Shown one piece after another: positions 52,034-61,649 of a DNA stretch of 64,000 bases (position 1 is the first letter of the stretch; the number at the start of each line of letters is the position of its first letter). The stretch comes from CALLPQ01 sp039819545 (GTDB lineage: Bacteria; Pseudomonadota; Alphaproteobacteria; Caulobacterales; Parvularculaceae): the NCBI GenBank assembly GCA_039819545.1, contig JBCBRS010000006.1:70243-134242 (forward strand), written 5' to 3'. Position numbers and translations under genes: made by a program. The notes beneath the pieces are model-generated. The model did no database searches, had not been told where the DNA came from, and was given only the letters and a program-made list of their open reading frames with translations.

Positions 52034-52753
52034 ATGGATACACCGCAGATTCTCGTCGTTGATGATGAGCAAAAGACCGTTGAACTCGTTGCTGATTTGC
52101 TCGAGCGCCATCATATGCGCGTATACTCAGCCAATTCAGTGAGCGAGGCCGAAGCAAGCCTCAACGCGTATCAAATTGACCTCATCGTTCTTGATGTGAT
52201 GATGCCGGGTGAAGATGGCGTTAGCTTTTGCCGCCGCTTGCGCCAGGATTCCACGATCCCCATCCTTATGCTCTCAGCAATGGGAGATGACGTTGATCGC
52301 ATTATTGGTCTTGAAATGGGTGCAGATGATTATTTGGCAAAACCCTTCAACCCACGAGAGCTTATTGCGCGTATCCGAACAATATTGCGGCGCGCACCCG
52401 CAATTCAGCAAATCGAACACCATGACAAACAAGTCTCATTTGCTTTCAACCAATTTACTCTCAACCCAGACACGCGAACCCTTCAAGAGGACGATTCCAT
52501 TGTTGAGCTAACCTCCGGTGAATTTGCTGTTTTGCTGGCGCTTGTTGAACGTGCCCCGCGCATTCTCAGCCGTGACCAGCTATTAGAATATTCGCGCGGT
52601 GCAGCCGCGAACCCTTTTGATCGCAGTATAGATACGCATATAAGCCGTCTACGAAGTAAATTAGAGAAAAATACGCGTCGCCCTGAGCTTATTAAAACAG
52701 TGCGCAATCTTGGCTATGCCTTTGCTGCAACGGTAGAAAAGGTATCGGAATGA
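52034..52753 (+). CDS. OmpR-family response regulator
   Basis: The 239-aa protein has a receiver domain with phospho-acceptor Asp54 (VLDVMMPG) and Lys103 (LAKPFNPREL), followed by a winged-helix DNA-binding domain (LTSGEFAVLLALVERAPRILSRDQLLEYSRG, then IDTHISRLRSKLE). It overlaps the sensor kinase ATG by four bases. Probably controls the divergent EF-hand/hydroxylase cluster, which is inferred from position only. Confidence 0.94.
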   Translation: MDTPQILVVDDEQKTVELVADLLERHHMRVYSANSVSEAEASLNAYQIDLIVLDVMMPGEDGVSFCRRLRQDSTIPILMLSAMGDDVDRIIGLEMGADDYLAKPFNPRELIARIRTILRRAPAIQQIEHHDKQVSFAFNQFTLNPDTRTLQEDDSIVELTSGEFAVLLALVERAPRILSRDQLLEYSRGAAANPFDRSIDTHISRLRSKLEKNTRRPELIKTVRNLGYAFAATVEKVSE

Positions 52754-54111
52754 TGCGATTGAATTCCCTACTCCAGCGATCCCTGTTTCTGCAGGTGTCG
52801 TTGATAATTGCGACTTCTCTATTTCTATTCATTGTCCTGATGCAATTCATGCTTCAAACATCTTTGGTGTTTCGTCTGTTTCCGTCAGTTATGGAGCGTC
52901 ATGCGCGCGCGACATCTGAATTGGTCTTTTTACTGGAGAACAATACTGAACAGAGCATAACACCTATTTTGTTATCGTCATTTTCAAGCTCTAGTCGCAA
53001 AGCATTGACCAGGGAAAGCTTTCCCGAAACATCAACGCGTTCAAGAATACTTGGACGGCCTTTTGTTACGAAAGTCCCATCGCAATATTTCATTGGAGAA
53101 CGCGATATCCGTTTTCGTATGGTTGGCGTCAGAGAACTTCACAGGATCAATCAGCGTGATCACGTTAAGCCGATAACAGCGATTTCTGCTCTGGAGGTTT
53201 CCGTTCGAATGGAAGACGGATCTATCTTATCGGTGTTATCATCGCCAGTGGCGATTTTTGGCGCTTCCAATAGTGCTTTGTTGATGTTTGCGATAGGTTT
53301 ATCCTTGCTCACCAGCATTTTGGGTATACGTCTCGCCTTTAGGCCATTACATCGCCTCGAAACGGCGGCGCATTCCGTTGGACTGACCAGCAAACCATTC
53401 ATCGTAGAGGAAGAGGGAACAGAAGATTTACGCCGTGTCACGCGTGCCCTGAATAATATGCAAGTGCGCGTGCAAGGCCTGTTGGCCGATCGATCAAAAA
53501 TGCTTGCGGCGTTGGCACACGACATAAGAACCGGCCTGACTCATGTAAAACTAAGGCTTGACCAGGTTGATGCTAAAACCGCCCCATTAATCATGGATGA
53601 TGTCGAGCATATGGAGCGGTTGATCAGCGATATGCTGCTTTATGCCCGGGCGGAACAGCCAACCACGGAACCTGAATTGGTTGATATCTTGAGCTTCCTC
53701 AGAGAGTTCGCAGGTGCATTACCCTATTCAATCAGTACCGATCTTGGTTCGGAACAATTCCTAACGGCGGCCGATCCTAACGCGCTGAAACGTGCGTTCA
53801 GTAATATTATCGACAATGCGCATATCTATGCTGACTCGATCACTTTACGCAGTCATCTTGACAACCACGGGCTCAATATTTTTGTCGATGATCTGGGCCC
53901 CGGCATCCCTGAAGATGATCTGGCGCGCATATTCGATCCATTTTATCGCGTTGAACCCTCCCGAAACCGAAATACTGGCGGAAGCGGCCTAGGACTGACG
54001 ATTGCGCGCGCCCTGCTGAGCGCGCACGGTGCGACACTGACACTTTTTAACCGCGAGGGAGAAGGTCTGACAGCGCATATTCGTTTTCCAAGTACCCAGC
54101 GAGTGGATTGA
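52750..54111 (+). CDS. sensor histidine kinase (EnvZ-like)
   Basis: The 453-aa protein has membrane helices at ~12-40 and ~168-194 enclosing a periplasmic sensor of about 125 residues, then HAMP-like region, phospho-acceptor His257 in MLAALAHDIRTGLTHVKLRL (Gly where most have Pro after RT), N-box NIIDNAHIYA, G1 FVDDLGPGIPEDDLARIFDPFYR and G2 GGSGLGLTIARALLS. It is paired with the upstream response regulator. The signal is unknown. Confidence 0.93.
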   Translation: MMRLNSLLQRSLFLQVSLIIATSLFLFIVLMQFMLQTSLVFRLFPSVMERHARATSELVFLLENNTEQSITPILLSSFSSSSRKALTRESFPETSTRSRILGRPFVTKVPSQYFIGERDIRFRMVGVRELHRINQRDHVKPITAISALEVSVRMEDGSILSVLSSPVAIFGASNSALLMFAIGLSLLTSILGIRLAFRPLHRLETAAHSVGLTSKPFIVEEEGTEDLRRVTRALNNMQVRVQGLLADRSKMLAALAHDIRTGLTHVKLRLDQVDAKTAPLIMDDVEHMERLISDMLLYARAEQPTTEPELVDILSFLREFAGALPYSISTDLGSEQFLTAADPNALKRAFSNIIDNAHIYADSITLRSHLDNHGLNIFVDDLGPGIPEDDLARIFDPFYRVEPSRNRNTGGSGLGLTIARALLSAHGATLTLFNREGEGLTAHIRFPSTQRVD

Positions 54112-54354
54112 GTACAGAGTTTTGTCTTGATCACTTATCACGCTGCCTTGATTGCGATCTGAATGACTGATGCGGCTTTCCCCATCGCCACCACGCCGCG
54201 CTTGCCAACGGGTGAAAAACTGCCTATCCGCCTTTTCGTGTTGCGATGCAGCATGCTGCTGGGTACCCAGTCTAATTCACCGAAAAGCAACATCGGATAG
54301 GGCGGCGACCCGCATGTGGGCGTCCGGCGCTGTTTGTACCCGTGGGATTTGATC

Positions 54355-55848
54355 ATGAAGGCCTTGCCCAGTCTGACAAGCGTGAACGAAATATGGGCCT
54401 TCAATATTCGCGGAGACCTTCTGGCCGGCCTCGTCGTGGCGCTGGCGCTGATCCCGGAAGCCATCGCTTTTTCGATCATCGCTGGTGTGGACCCCAAGGT
54501 TGGGCTCTACGCTTCTTTCTCCATCGCGGTGATCACGGCCTTTGTCGGTGGTCGGCCCGGTATGATTTCTGCGGCGACGGCGGCGACGGCCGTCTTGATG
54601 GTGACACTGGTGAAGGATCACGGCCTTCAATATCTGCTGGCGACCACCGTTCTGGCCGGTCTCCTCCAGATCGGTGCGGGCTATCTGCAGCTTGGGCAGC
54701 TGATGCGGTTTGTCTCGCGCTCGGTGCTGACGGGGTTCGTCAATGCGCTCGCCATCCTGATTTTCATGGCACAGATACCCGAACTGATCGGCGTGCCGTG
54801 GCTGACCTATCCGATGGTCGCCGCCGGTCTGGCGATCATCTACTTGTTCCCTTTCATCACCAAGGCGATCCCCTCCCCGCTCGTTTGCATTCTGGCGCTG
54901 ACCGCAATCACGATCGGCTTTGGCCTTGATGTGCGCACGGTAGGCGATATGGGCGCGCTGCCCGATGCGATGCCGGTATTTCTTATCCCCGACATTCCGC
55001 TGACCATCGAAACCTTGCAGATCATCTTTCCCTATGCGGTTGCCGTTGCGGTTGTCGGCCTGCTCGAATCCTTGATGACCGCGTCAATCGTGGATGAATT
55101 GACCGACACACCGAGCGACCGCAATCAGGAATGCATCGGACAGGGCGTTGCCAACACGGTTACCGGTTTTTTTGGCGGCATGGCGGGCTGCGCCATGATC
55201 GGCCAGTCGATCATCAACATAAAATCCGGCGGACGCGGTCGGCTCTCGACCCTGTCGGCCGGTATCTTCCTGCTCACCATGATCCTGCTGGTCGGCGATT
55301 GGGTCAGCCGCATCCCCATGCCCGCCCTCGTGGCCATCATGATCATGGTCTCAATCGGCACGTTCAGCTGGTCCTCGCTAAAGGCACTGCGGGTCCACCC
55401 GCGCAGTTCCTCCGCCGTTATGCTGGCCACGGTCGCGGGCGTAATTTTCAGCCACAACCTCGCCATTGGCGTGTTGATCGGCGTTTTGCTGTCGGGCGTG
55501 TTTTTTGCGGGCAAAATCTCACAAGTCTTTCGCGTCACCTCGACCCTGTCCGCCGAGGGCCGCAAGCGCACCTACCGCGTCGAAGGGCAGCTTTTCTTTG
55601 CCTCAGTGGAGACGTTCAACGCCGCCTTTGATTTGAAAGAAGCGCTCGACGACGTCGTGATCGATGTGCAGGAGGCGCATATCTGGGATATCTCCAGCGT
55701 CGCCGCGCTCGACATGATCGTCCTGAAATTCCGCCGGGAGGGCGCGCGCGTCGAGTTGATCGGCTTGAATGCGGCGAGCGAGACCATCGTCGACAAACTT
55801 GCGCTGCACGACAAACCTGGCGCCCTTGATAACCTGCTGTCGCATTAG
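54355..55848 (+). CDS. SulP family anion transporter with STAS domain
   Basis: SulP carriers move sulfate, bicarbonate or other anions. The 497-aa protein from MKALPSLTSVNEIWAFNIRGD has about 11-12 membrane helices (LVVALALIPEAIAFSIIAG is the family signature) and a C-terminal STAS domain from about residue 400 (RKRTYRVEGQLFFASVETFNAAF). Position before a universal stress protein is a recurrent pair. Sulfate versus bicarbonate cannot be told. The 243 bases before it show no clear gene. Confidence 0.92.
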   Translation: MKALPSLTSVNEIWAFNIRGDLLAGLVVALALIPEAIAFSIIAGVDPKVGLYASFSIAVITAFVGGRPGMISAATAATAVLMVTLVKDHGLQYLLATTVLAGLLQIGAGYLQLGQLMRFVSRSVLTGFVNALAILIFMAQIPELIGVPWLTYPMVAAGLAIIYLFPFITKAIPSPLVCILALTAITIGFGLDVRTVGDMGALPDAMPVFLIPDIPLTIETLQIIFPYAVAVAVVGLLESLMTASIVDELTDTPSDRNQECIGQGVANTVTGFFGGMAGCAMIGQSIINIKSGGRGRLSTLSAGIFLLTMILLVGDWVSRIPMPALVAIMIMVSIGTFSWSSLKALRVHPRSSSAVMLATVAGVIFSHNLAIGVLIGVLLSGVFFAGKISQVFRVTSTLSAEGRKRTYRVEGQLFFASVETFNAAFDLKEALDDVVIDVQEAHIWDISSVAALDMIVLKFRREGARVELIGLNAASETIVDKLALHDKPGALDNLLSH

Positions 55849-55863
55849 AAAGACGCCCCGCCC

Positions 55864-56712
55864 ATGACCCACATCCTCGCCCTGATTGACGGTTCAATCT
55901 ACACCCACAGCGTGTGCGACCATGCGGCGTGGGCCGCGCGCCAATATGGCGGTGACGTCGAACTCCTCCATGTGCTCAGCCAGAAAAAAGCCGGATCGCT
56001 GCCCGCCGATCTTTCCGGCGCCATCGGTCTTGGTGCGCGCTCGGCCCTGCTCGAAGACCTCGCCGACCATGACGCGAAAACCGCTCACCTTGCCAAGGAA
56101 CGCGGGCGCGCAATCCTCGACGCTGCTCAAGCGCGCCTCGAAGACCAGGGCGTGGGTGAGATCAGCCTCGCGCTGCGCCATGGCGAGATTGCCGAGACGC
56201 TGACGAAACGCGCGGGCGATCTGATCGTGATGGGCAAACGGGGCGAAGGCGCTGACTTTGACACGCTCCATCTTGGCGCAAACCTCGAACGCGTGGTGCG
56301 ATCGGTCAGCCGGCCCGTCCTGGTGGCCAGCCGCGCGTATCAGCCGGTCAAAACCGTGGTGTTTGCGTTTGATGATGGCATCAGCGCCCGCAAAGCGCTG
56401 GACAGTCTGACAACCACCCCCATGGCCGACCGCCCGAAAATCTTTGTCCTGATCATCGATACCGAAGGGTCAGACCACGCGCGCGCTGCAGACGCTGCAA
56501 CGAAGCGACTGGCAGAAGCGGGCTATGAAGCGCAAACCCGCATCCGCCAGGGTGACGCCGAAAAAGTCATTTCGCAGGAAGTTGAGGAGTGCGGCGCCGA
56601 TCTCCTGATCATGGGGGCCTACGGCCATTCGCGCATCCGCTCTATGATCATCGGGTCGACCACCACATCAATGATCCGCTCCTGCCTGATCCCGCTTTTG
56701 CTGTTTCGCTAG
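55864..56712 (+). CDS. universal stress protein, two tandem Usp domains
   Basis: The 282-aa protein has two UspA folds. The first begins THILALIDGSIYTHSVCDHAAWAARQYG; the second ends with the ATP-loop motif GADLLIMGAYGHSRIRSMIIGSTT (G-2x-G-9x-G-S/T type). It follows the SulP gene by 15 bases and is probably co-transcribed. Confidence 0.9.
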   Translation: MTHILALIDGSIYTHSVCDHAAWAARQYGGDVELLHVLSQKKAGSLPADLSGAIGLGARSALLEDLADHDAKTAHLAKERGRAILDAAQARLEDQGVGEISLALRHGEIAETLTKRAGDLIVMGKRGEGADFDTLHLGANLERVVRSVSRPVLVASRAYQPVKTVVFAFDDGISARKALDSLTTTPMADRPKIFVLIIDTEGSDHARAADAATKRLAEAGYEAQTRIRQGDAEKVISQEVEECGADLLIMGAYGHSRIRSMIIGSTTTSMIRSCLIPLLLFR

Positions 56713-56825
56713 GGCGCGACGCGGCTGGCGCTTTGCGTCGGGACGTATTGGCGCCTTGCCAGTTGAACTCTCGGGCTGTGTCCTCGTAAACAAGAGGGCG
56801 AATGCTAACAATAAAGAGTGTGTCT

Positions 56826-57494
56826 ATGCCCCCCGCGCCATCCTCGCCGCTTGGCCCCTACCGTAAGGCAGGCAAGCTCGTTATTGCCAGCAAGAATACC
56901 GGCAAGATCCGGGAGATCGGGGCGTTGCTCGACCCGTTCGGGATGACCGTTACCTCCGCCTATGATCTGGGTCTTGATGATGTGGACGAGACCGGAACAA
57001 CCTTTGCGCAGAATGCCCGGTTGAAAGCTCACGCCAGCGCCAAGGCAACCGGCCTGCCGGCGCTATCCGATGACAGTGGCTTGTGCGTGGCGGCGCTCGA
57101 CGGGGCGCCGGGGGTTTATTCTGCGGACTGGGCCGAGCGGCAGGACGCCAATGGAACCGTAACCCGGGATTTTGGCTGGGCCATGGAGAAAGTGGAAAAA
57201 GCCGTCCGTGAACAGATGGCTGGCGGGGACGGGCGCAATGACTGGTCAGCCTATTTTGTCTGTATGCTGTGCCTTGCCCTGCCCGATGGGACCGATCACC
57301 TGTTCGAAGGACGCGTGCAGGGCACGCTTGACTTTCCGCCGCGCGGGCAAAATGGCTTTGGCTACGACCCGATCTTTGTGGCCGACGGCCACACGCAAAG
57401 CTTTGGGCAGATGGAGCCGGACGCCAAACATGCCATTTCCCACCGGGCCGATGCGTTCGAAAAATTTGTGGCCGCATGCTTTCCGCAAGCCTAA
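56826..57494 (+). CDS. rdgB: non-canonical purine NTP pyrophosphatase (ITPase/HAM1)
   Basis: RdgB removes dITP, ITP and XTP from nucleotide pools. The 222-aa protein has IASKNTGKIREIGALLDPF near residue 19, FAQNARLKAHASAKATGLPALSDDSGLCVAALDGAPGVYSADWA and FGYDPIF, all family signatures. ATG 56826 is used; the frame opens at 56802. It overlaps hemW by 19 bases. Confidence 0.96.
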   Translation: MPPAPSSPLGPYRKAGKLVIASKNTGKIREIGALLDPFGMTVTSAYDLGLDDVDETGTTFAQNARLKAHASAKATGLPALSDDSGLCVAALDGAPGVYSADWAERQDANGTVTRDFGWAMEKVEKAVREQMAGGDGRNDWSAYFVCMLCLALPDGTDHLFEGRVQGTLDFPPRGQNGFGYDPIFVADGHTQSFGQMEPDAKHAISHRADAFEKFVAACFPQA

Positions 57495-58666
57495 CGCCGG
57501 TGCAGCGCGAGGCCCCAAACGATCTGGGCGTTTATGTGCACTGGCCCTATTGCCTGCGCATCTGTCCGTATTGTGACTTTAATGTGTACAAAAACCGCGA
57601 TGTGGACAACGCGGCCTGGCAAAACGCGTTCAACCGGCAACTGACCCAGACGGCTGACCTTGTTACCCGGCGGCCCCTGCGTAGTCTTTATTTTGGCGGG
57701 GGAACGCCCTCGCTCGCGCCGCTTTCAGTCCTGCAATCGGTTATTGATCACTGCGATACCCTGTTCGGCTTTCATCCGAGTGCGGAGATCACCTTGGAGG
57801 CGAACCCCGCCAATTTGACCCGGGCGCAAATGCAGAATGTGGCAGCGCTGGGGATCACACGGCTATCGCTCGGTGTACAAAGTTTTGATGATCATTTACT
57901 CAAGGTTCTGGGCCGGGACCATAGCGGTGAGCAAGCCAGCGCAGCCATTGACGCAGCACAGTCTATTTTCGGGAATGTGACCTTTGATGTCATTTATGGC
58001 CATCCGGACCAGACGCTCCAGCAATGGGAACGCGAACTGACGCGGGCCACCCGGTTCGATACGGGTCATTTATCCGTCTACCAACTGACCATTGAGCCTC
58101 ACACCGCCTATGGCCGCGCCGTGGAGCGGGGCCGCATGATCCCCAAGGAGGGCGATGTGCTGGCCGATTTTGATGACCTTGCCATGGATCATCTCGCCGC
58201 CCACGGCTTTGACCGCTACGAAATCTCAAACCTGGCGCGGCCGGGTTTTGAGTCCGTCCATAACCTTCTCTATTGGCGGTACCAGGACTATATCGGCATC
58301 GGCCCCGGTGCGCACGGACGCCTGACCCTGGGCGAGAGCGGGACCCGGATGGAGACCTGCGCGCCGCGTCGGCCCGAAGCCTTTCTCGCCAGTGAAACCC
58401 TTGCACAGTTTCATGAGGTCTTTGACCCCCTCAGTGAAGAAGCCCAGATGCAGGAGCGCTTTGCCATGGGCCTACGCCTGCGCGCTGGCATTCCGCTGCG
58501 TGCGGATGACCATTTCTTTCGCGATGACGCCCGCACCCGCGCCCTGACCACCGCCTGCGACGACGGTCTTGCCACCTACACCGGCACCCACCTGACCCCG
58601 ACCGACACGGGCCGCAAACTCCTCAACCGCCTCCTCGACATGCTGCTGGCCCCGATTGGGGGGTAA
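57476..58666 (+). CDS. hemW: HemW radical-SAM heme chaperone
   Basis: HemW, once annotated as coproporphyrinogen oxidase-like, binds and delivers heme. The 396-aa protein has the cluster motif at Cys26, Cys30 and Cys33 (YCLRICPYCDFN, CxxxCxxC with Asp-Phe) plus YFGGGTPSL and ETNP-type EANPANLT. Unlike HemN it lacks the extra N-terminal segment. It overlaps rdgB and is probably co-translated. Confidence 0.93.
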   Translation: MLSASLTPVQREAPNDLGVYVHWPYCLRICPYCDFNVYKNRDVDNAAWQNAFNRQLTQTADLVTRRPLRSLYFGGGTPSLAPLSVLQSVIDHCDTLFGFHPSAEITLEANPANLTRAQMQNVAALGITRLSLGVQSFDDHLLKVLGRDHSGEQASAAIDAAQSIFGNVTFDVIYGHPDQTLQQWERELTRATRFDTGHLSVYQLTIEPHTAYGRAVERGRMIPKEGDVLADFDDLAMDHLAAHGFDRYEISNLARPGFESVHNLLYWRYQDYIGIGPGAHGRLTLGESGTRMETCAPRRPEAFLASETLAQFHEVFDPLSEEAQMQERFAMGLRLRAGIPLRADDHFFRDDARTRALTTACDDGLATYTGTHLTPTDTGRKLLNRLLDMLLAPIGG

Positions 58667-58691
58667 GGCGGCCCCGCTTGACGGCGAAATA

Positions 58692-58706
58692 GAACATCCA
58701 TAGAAC
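58692..58706 (+). promoter_or_regulatory. LexA box before lexA
   Basis: GAAC-ATCCATA-GAAC (the other strand reads GTTC-N7-GTTC) is an exact alphaproteobacterial LexA site, 80 bases before the lexA ATG. It indicates autoregulation by LexA. Confidence 0.85.
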
Positions 58707-58785
58707 GTATCTGTTTTGTTCGCATGCTGAAAAGAGGGTCCGTGTCGCGGATGCGGCGGTCGGACCTGCAAGAAAGAGAGTTTCT

Positions 58786-59538
58786 ATGCTCACGAAAAAA
58801 CAGCACGATCTGCTGATCTTTATTGATGGGCGCATCAAGGAAACCGGCATTTCGCCATCTTTTGACGAAATGAAAGAGGCCCTGAACCTGCGCTCCAAGT
58901 CCGGTATCCATCGCCTGATCACAGCGCTGGAGGAACGCGGGTTTATCCGCCGCCTCGCGCACCGTGCCCGGGCGCTGGAAATCCTGCGCTTGCCCGGCGA
59001 CCCGTCGCCGGAGAAAACCGCCACAACCGCCAAAACCGCTCCGGCACCGGGCCCCAAACCGGCCGTCAAACCGGTTCGCCAGCCCTTTTCACCCAATGTG
59101 GTGGCGGGCGCCTTTGGGGGGGAGCGCAAACCCGCTGGCGAACCGGCCGCCGGTGACATGACAAACCTGCCAGTGCTGGGCCGTATTGCGGCCGGCACGC
59201 CCATTGAGGCCATTCAGCTTGAAGTGGACCGGTTCGCCACGCCCGCGGCCATGTTGCAATCGGGCGAGCATTATATTCTCGAGGTCCAGGGCGATTCCAT
59301 GATCGACGCCGGGATCCATGATGGCGATATGGCGGTGATCCAACGCTGTAATGACGCGCCGTCGGGCGATATTGTTGTGGCCCTGGTCGATGATCAGGAA
59401 GCAACGCTCAAACGCCTGCGCAAACGCGGCGCGTCCGTTGCGCTGGAGGCTGCCAATGAGGCCTATGAAACGCGCATTTACGGGCCCGACCGGGTCAATG
59501 TGCAAGGCAAGCTTGTGGGCATTATGCGGGTCTATTGA
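58786..59538 (+). CDS. lexA: SOS repressor LexA
   Basis: LexA represses DNA-damage genes and cleaves itself when RecA is active. The 250-aa protein has an N-terminal winged helix (MLTKKQHDLLIFIDGRIKETGISPSFDEMKEALNL), cleavage bond Ala136-Gly137 (RIAAGTP), catalytic Ser171 (GDSMIDAG) and Lys209 (TLKRLRK). The linker is somewhat long. AGAAAGAG precedes ATG 58786. Confidence 0.98.
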   Translation: MLTKKQHDLLIFIDGRIKETGISPSFDEMKEALNLRSKSGIHRLITALEERGFIRRLAHRARALEILRLPGDPSPEKTATTAKTAPAPGPKPAVKPVRQPFSPNVVAGAFGGERKPAGEPAAGDMTNLPVLGRIAAGTPIEAIQLEVDRFATPAAMLQSGEHYILEVQGDSMIDAGIHDGDMAVIQRCNDAPSGDIVVALVDDQEATLKRLRKRGASVALEAANEAYETRIYGPDRVNVQGKLVGIMRVY

Positions 59539-59575
59539 GGCTCACCGCCTTTGCTAGGATCAAAAGCTCGCCTGA

Positions 59576-60847
59576 CTAACCGCGCAGCGATACCCGGTTC
59601 ACGCGCGCGCGCTCTTCCGGGACTTGCGCCGCTTTACTGCTCCGCTCACCCTGGCGGAGGGTGGGGGAGAGGTCGTAAAGCGTCGCCACCAGATCATCTG
59701 TGGTCACCAGGTCAAACCCCCGCGCGCGGGCACTGGCGAGCCAGGGGCCGAGGACTGCGATCGTGTCTGGACGCGGATGGGCAATGGCGATGGCATAGCC
59801 TGACCGCCGGGCAACGGCTTCGGCTTCAGCCAGTTGGCGGCGCACCGTTTCGCGGCCCGCCGCGGGGTCGAGAAACACATCGCGGCGCAAATAGAGCGTG
59901 CCTGTTCGGGCAGCCACCTGCGCCCCAACAGTGCGGGCCGAGGTGACGCTATCCAGAAAATAAACCTTCCGCTCGCGCAGGGCCCGCATCACGGCAGTCA
60001 TCCGGGCGGGGTCAGCGGTCAGACGCGAGCCCATATGATTGTTAACGCCGCTATAGGTTTGGAGCCGGTCGAGGTTCCAGGCGAGGTCGCGGCGAAATGC
60101 CGACGGCGACGCCCCGGTGGTGAGCGCGTGGGGGCCCGGATCTTCTGGCCCCTCCGGCTCCATGGGAAGATGAAGGAGGACCCCATTGCCAAGCGCGGCA
60201 GCGCGCGGCGCCATCGCCTCAATATCAGGGGCATAGGCGAGAAAGGAATGGGTCACCGGCCCCGGCAACGCCAGCAGGGTTTCAAAAGCCCCGGCATCAA
60301 GCCCCACATCGTCGAAAACGATAGCGATACGCGGGCGAGCGGTGCCCGGTGCCGCATATCCTTGCCCGTCCTGACGTTCAAAGGAAGATGGTGACGGTGG
60401 CACCGCCGCTGCGGCTACATCCGGGTTTGGTCCATGGGCCCGCGCCCTTTTTCGAAGTTCTGTGAACTGCACCTCGCCCGCAGAAGCATAACCGAAGGTC
60501 CCGTCTCGCAAGGGGCTTTCCTGGCGCACCGTTTCACGCAAGAGAGGCCGATCCGTTTCTGCCACGCGGTCAAAGGCAACGCGCGGCAGGCCCGCCGGGT
60601 CATAATCCGGAAAGGCCGCGCTCTGGCTTGCGTGTCCACCCACAAAGGAGGCAAGCGCTCCAACGCCCATTCCCAGAAACGCCATGGCAATCGACGCCAG
60701 CAAGCCCGCGCGGCCCGCGCTCCGCCGGACGACTTGCGTCTTGGCGCGCCGTTTAGCCTTTGCCTTTGCCTTTGCGTTCGACTGCAATCGGTCTGGGCGG
60801 CGTTGCGCGCGAAAATCCGCCGGGGCGATGGGGTGTGTTCTGGACAC
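59576..60847 (-). CDS. divergent polysaccharide deacetylase (YibQ/DUF610)
   Basis: The 423-aa protein has a basic N-terminus (QSNAKAKAKAKRRAKTQ), a membrane helix (RAGLLASIAMAFLGMGVGALASFVGG), a variable linker and a NodB-like domain from about residue 175: IAIVFDDVGLDA, HLPMEPEG, NNHMGSRLT and AIAHPRPDTI. These match the divergent deacetylase family whose enzymatic role is not settled. Divergent from trpG, convergent with lexA. Confidence 0.9.
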   Translation of the reverse strand: MSRTHPIAPADFRAQRRPDRLQSNAKAKAKAKRRAKTQVVRRSAGRAGLLASIAMAFLGMGVGALASFVGGHASQSAAFPDYDPAGLPRVAFDRVAETDRPLLRETVRQESPLRDGTFGYASAGEVQFTELRKRARAHGPNPDVAAAAVPPSPSSFERQDGQGYAAPGTARPRIAIVFDDVGLDAGAFETLLALPGPVTHSFLAYAPDIEAMAPRAAALGNGVLLHLPMEPEGPEDPGPHALTTGASPSAFRRDLAWNLDRLQTYSGVNNHMGSRLTADPARMTAVMRALRERKVYFLDSVTSARTVGAQVAARTGTLYLRRDVFLDPAAGRETVRRQLAEAEAVARRSGYAIAIAHPRPDTIAVLGPWLASARARGFDLVTTDDLVATLYDLSPTLRQGERSSKAAQVPEERARVNRVSLRG

Positions 60848-61010
60848 AGAACTCTCCTTGATAGGATGTCCTTGTCAGGTGATTCGCGCTCGTGAAGCCA
60901 TCGGCGCGAAAGGTGACCCGCGCGCTGGCGCATTTGCCGATGCAATCGCAGGGGAGTTTGGTATATGTCGGCGCAAGACCGTTTCCTTTGCCCGTGACCC
61001 CCAGATAACG

Positions 61011-61649
61011 ATGATCGTCCTGATCGACAATTACGACAGCTTCACCTGGAATGTGGTCCATCTGATCGGTGGTCTTGGCCATGAGGTGCGTGTGCACCGG
61101 AATGATCAGATTTCGGTGGCGGACGTGCTCTCGACCGCAACCACAGGGATCATCCTGTCCCCCGGGCCCGGACGCCCGGAACAGGCTGGCATCAGTCTGC
61201 CCCTTATTGAGGCTGCCGCAAAAACGGCCACACCGGTGTTTGGCATTTGCCTCGGCGTACAGGCGATTGCCGAAGCGTTTGGCGGCACCGTGATCCGTGC
61301 CCCAACGTTGCGTCACGGCAAAACGTCCACGGTGGTGCGCACCGGGGCACCGTCTTACCTTGAAGCCCTACCGCAACAGTTTACGGCAACGCGGTATCAC
61401 TCCCTGGTGGCGGACCCCGAGCGTTTGCCCGCGTGCCTGACCGTCAGTGCCCATAGCGCGGATGACGGGGAAATCATGGCCCTTGATCACCAAAGTTTGC
61501 CCGTGGCTGGGGTGCAGTTTCACCCCGAAAGCATTGCCTCAACCCATGGTGCGGCCTTGTTCTCCGCCTTTCTGGCCTGGGCTCAGCAACGCCAGTGCGG
61601 CCAGAACATGCCCGTCGACAACGCGGAGCCGCCGGATGAATGCCCATGA
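61011..61649 (+). CDS. trpG: anthranilate synthase glutamine amidotransferase component
   Basis: TrpG supplies ammonia from glutamine to TrpE. The 212-aa protein from MIVLIDNYDSFTWNVVHLIG has the oxyanion and nucleophile motifs LSPGPGRPEQAG and GICLGVQA (Cys) and the His-Glu pair in QFHPESIAS. The frame is open upstream to 60684, but that part overlaps the promoter and the divergent deacetylase gene. It overlaps trpD as ATGA. No trpE is next to it. Confidence 0.97.
   Translation: MIVLIDNYDSFTWNVVHLIGGLGHEVRVHRNDQISVADVLSTATTGIILSPGPGRPEQAGISLPLIEAAAKTATPVFGICLGVQAIAEAFGGTVIRAPTLRHGKTSTVVRTGAPSYLEALPQQFTATRYHSLVADPERLPACLTVSAHSADDGEIMALDHQSLPVAGVQFHPESIASTHGAALFSAFLAWAQQRQCGQNMPVDNAEPPDECP

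Noticed and set aside
54138..54497. minus-strand gene before the SulP gene
   Set aside because: It overlaps the SulP start and shows no recognisable domain or ribosome site; possibly a decayed fragment, not supportable.
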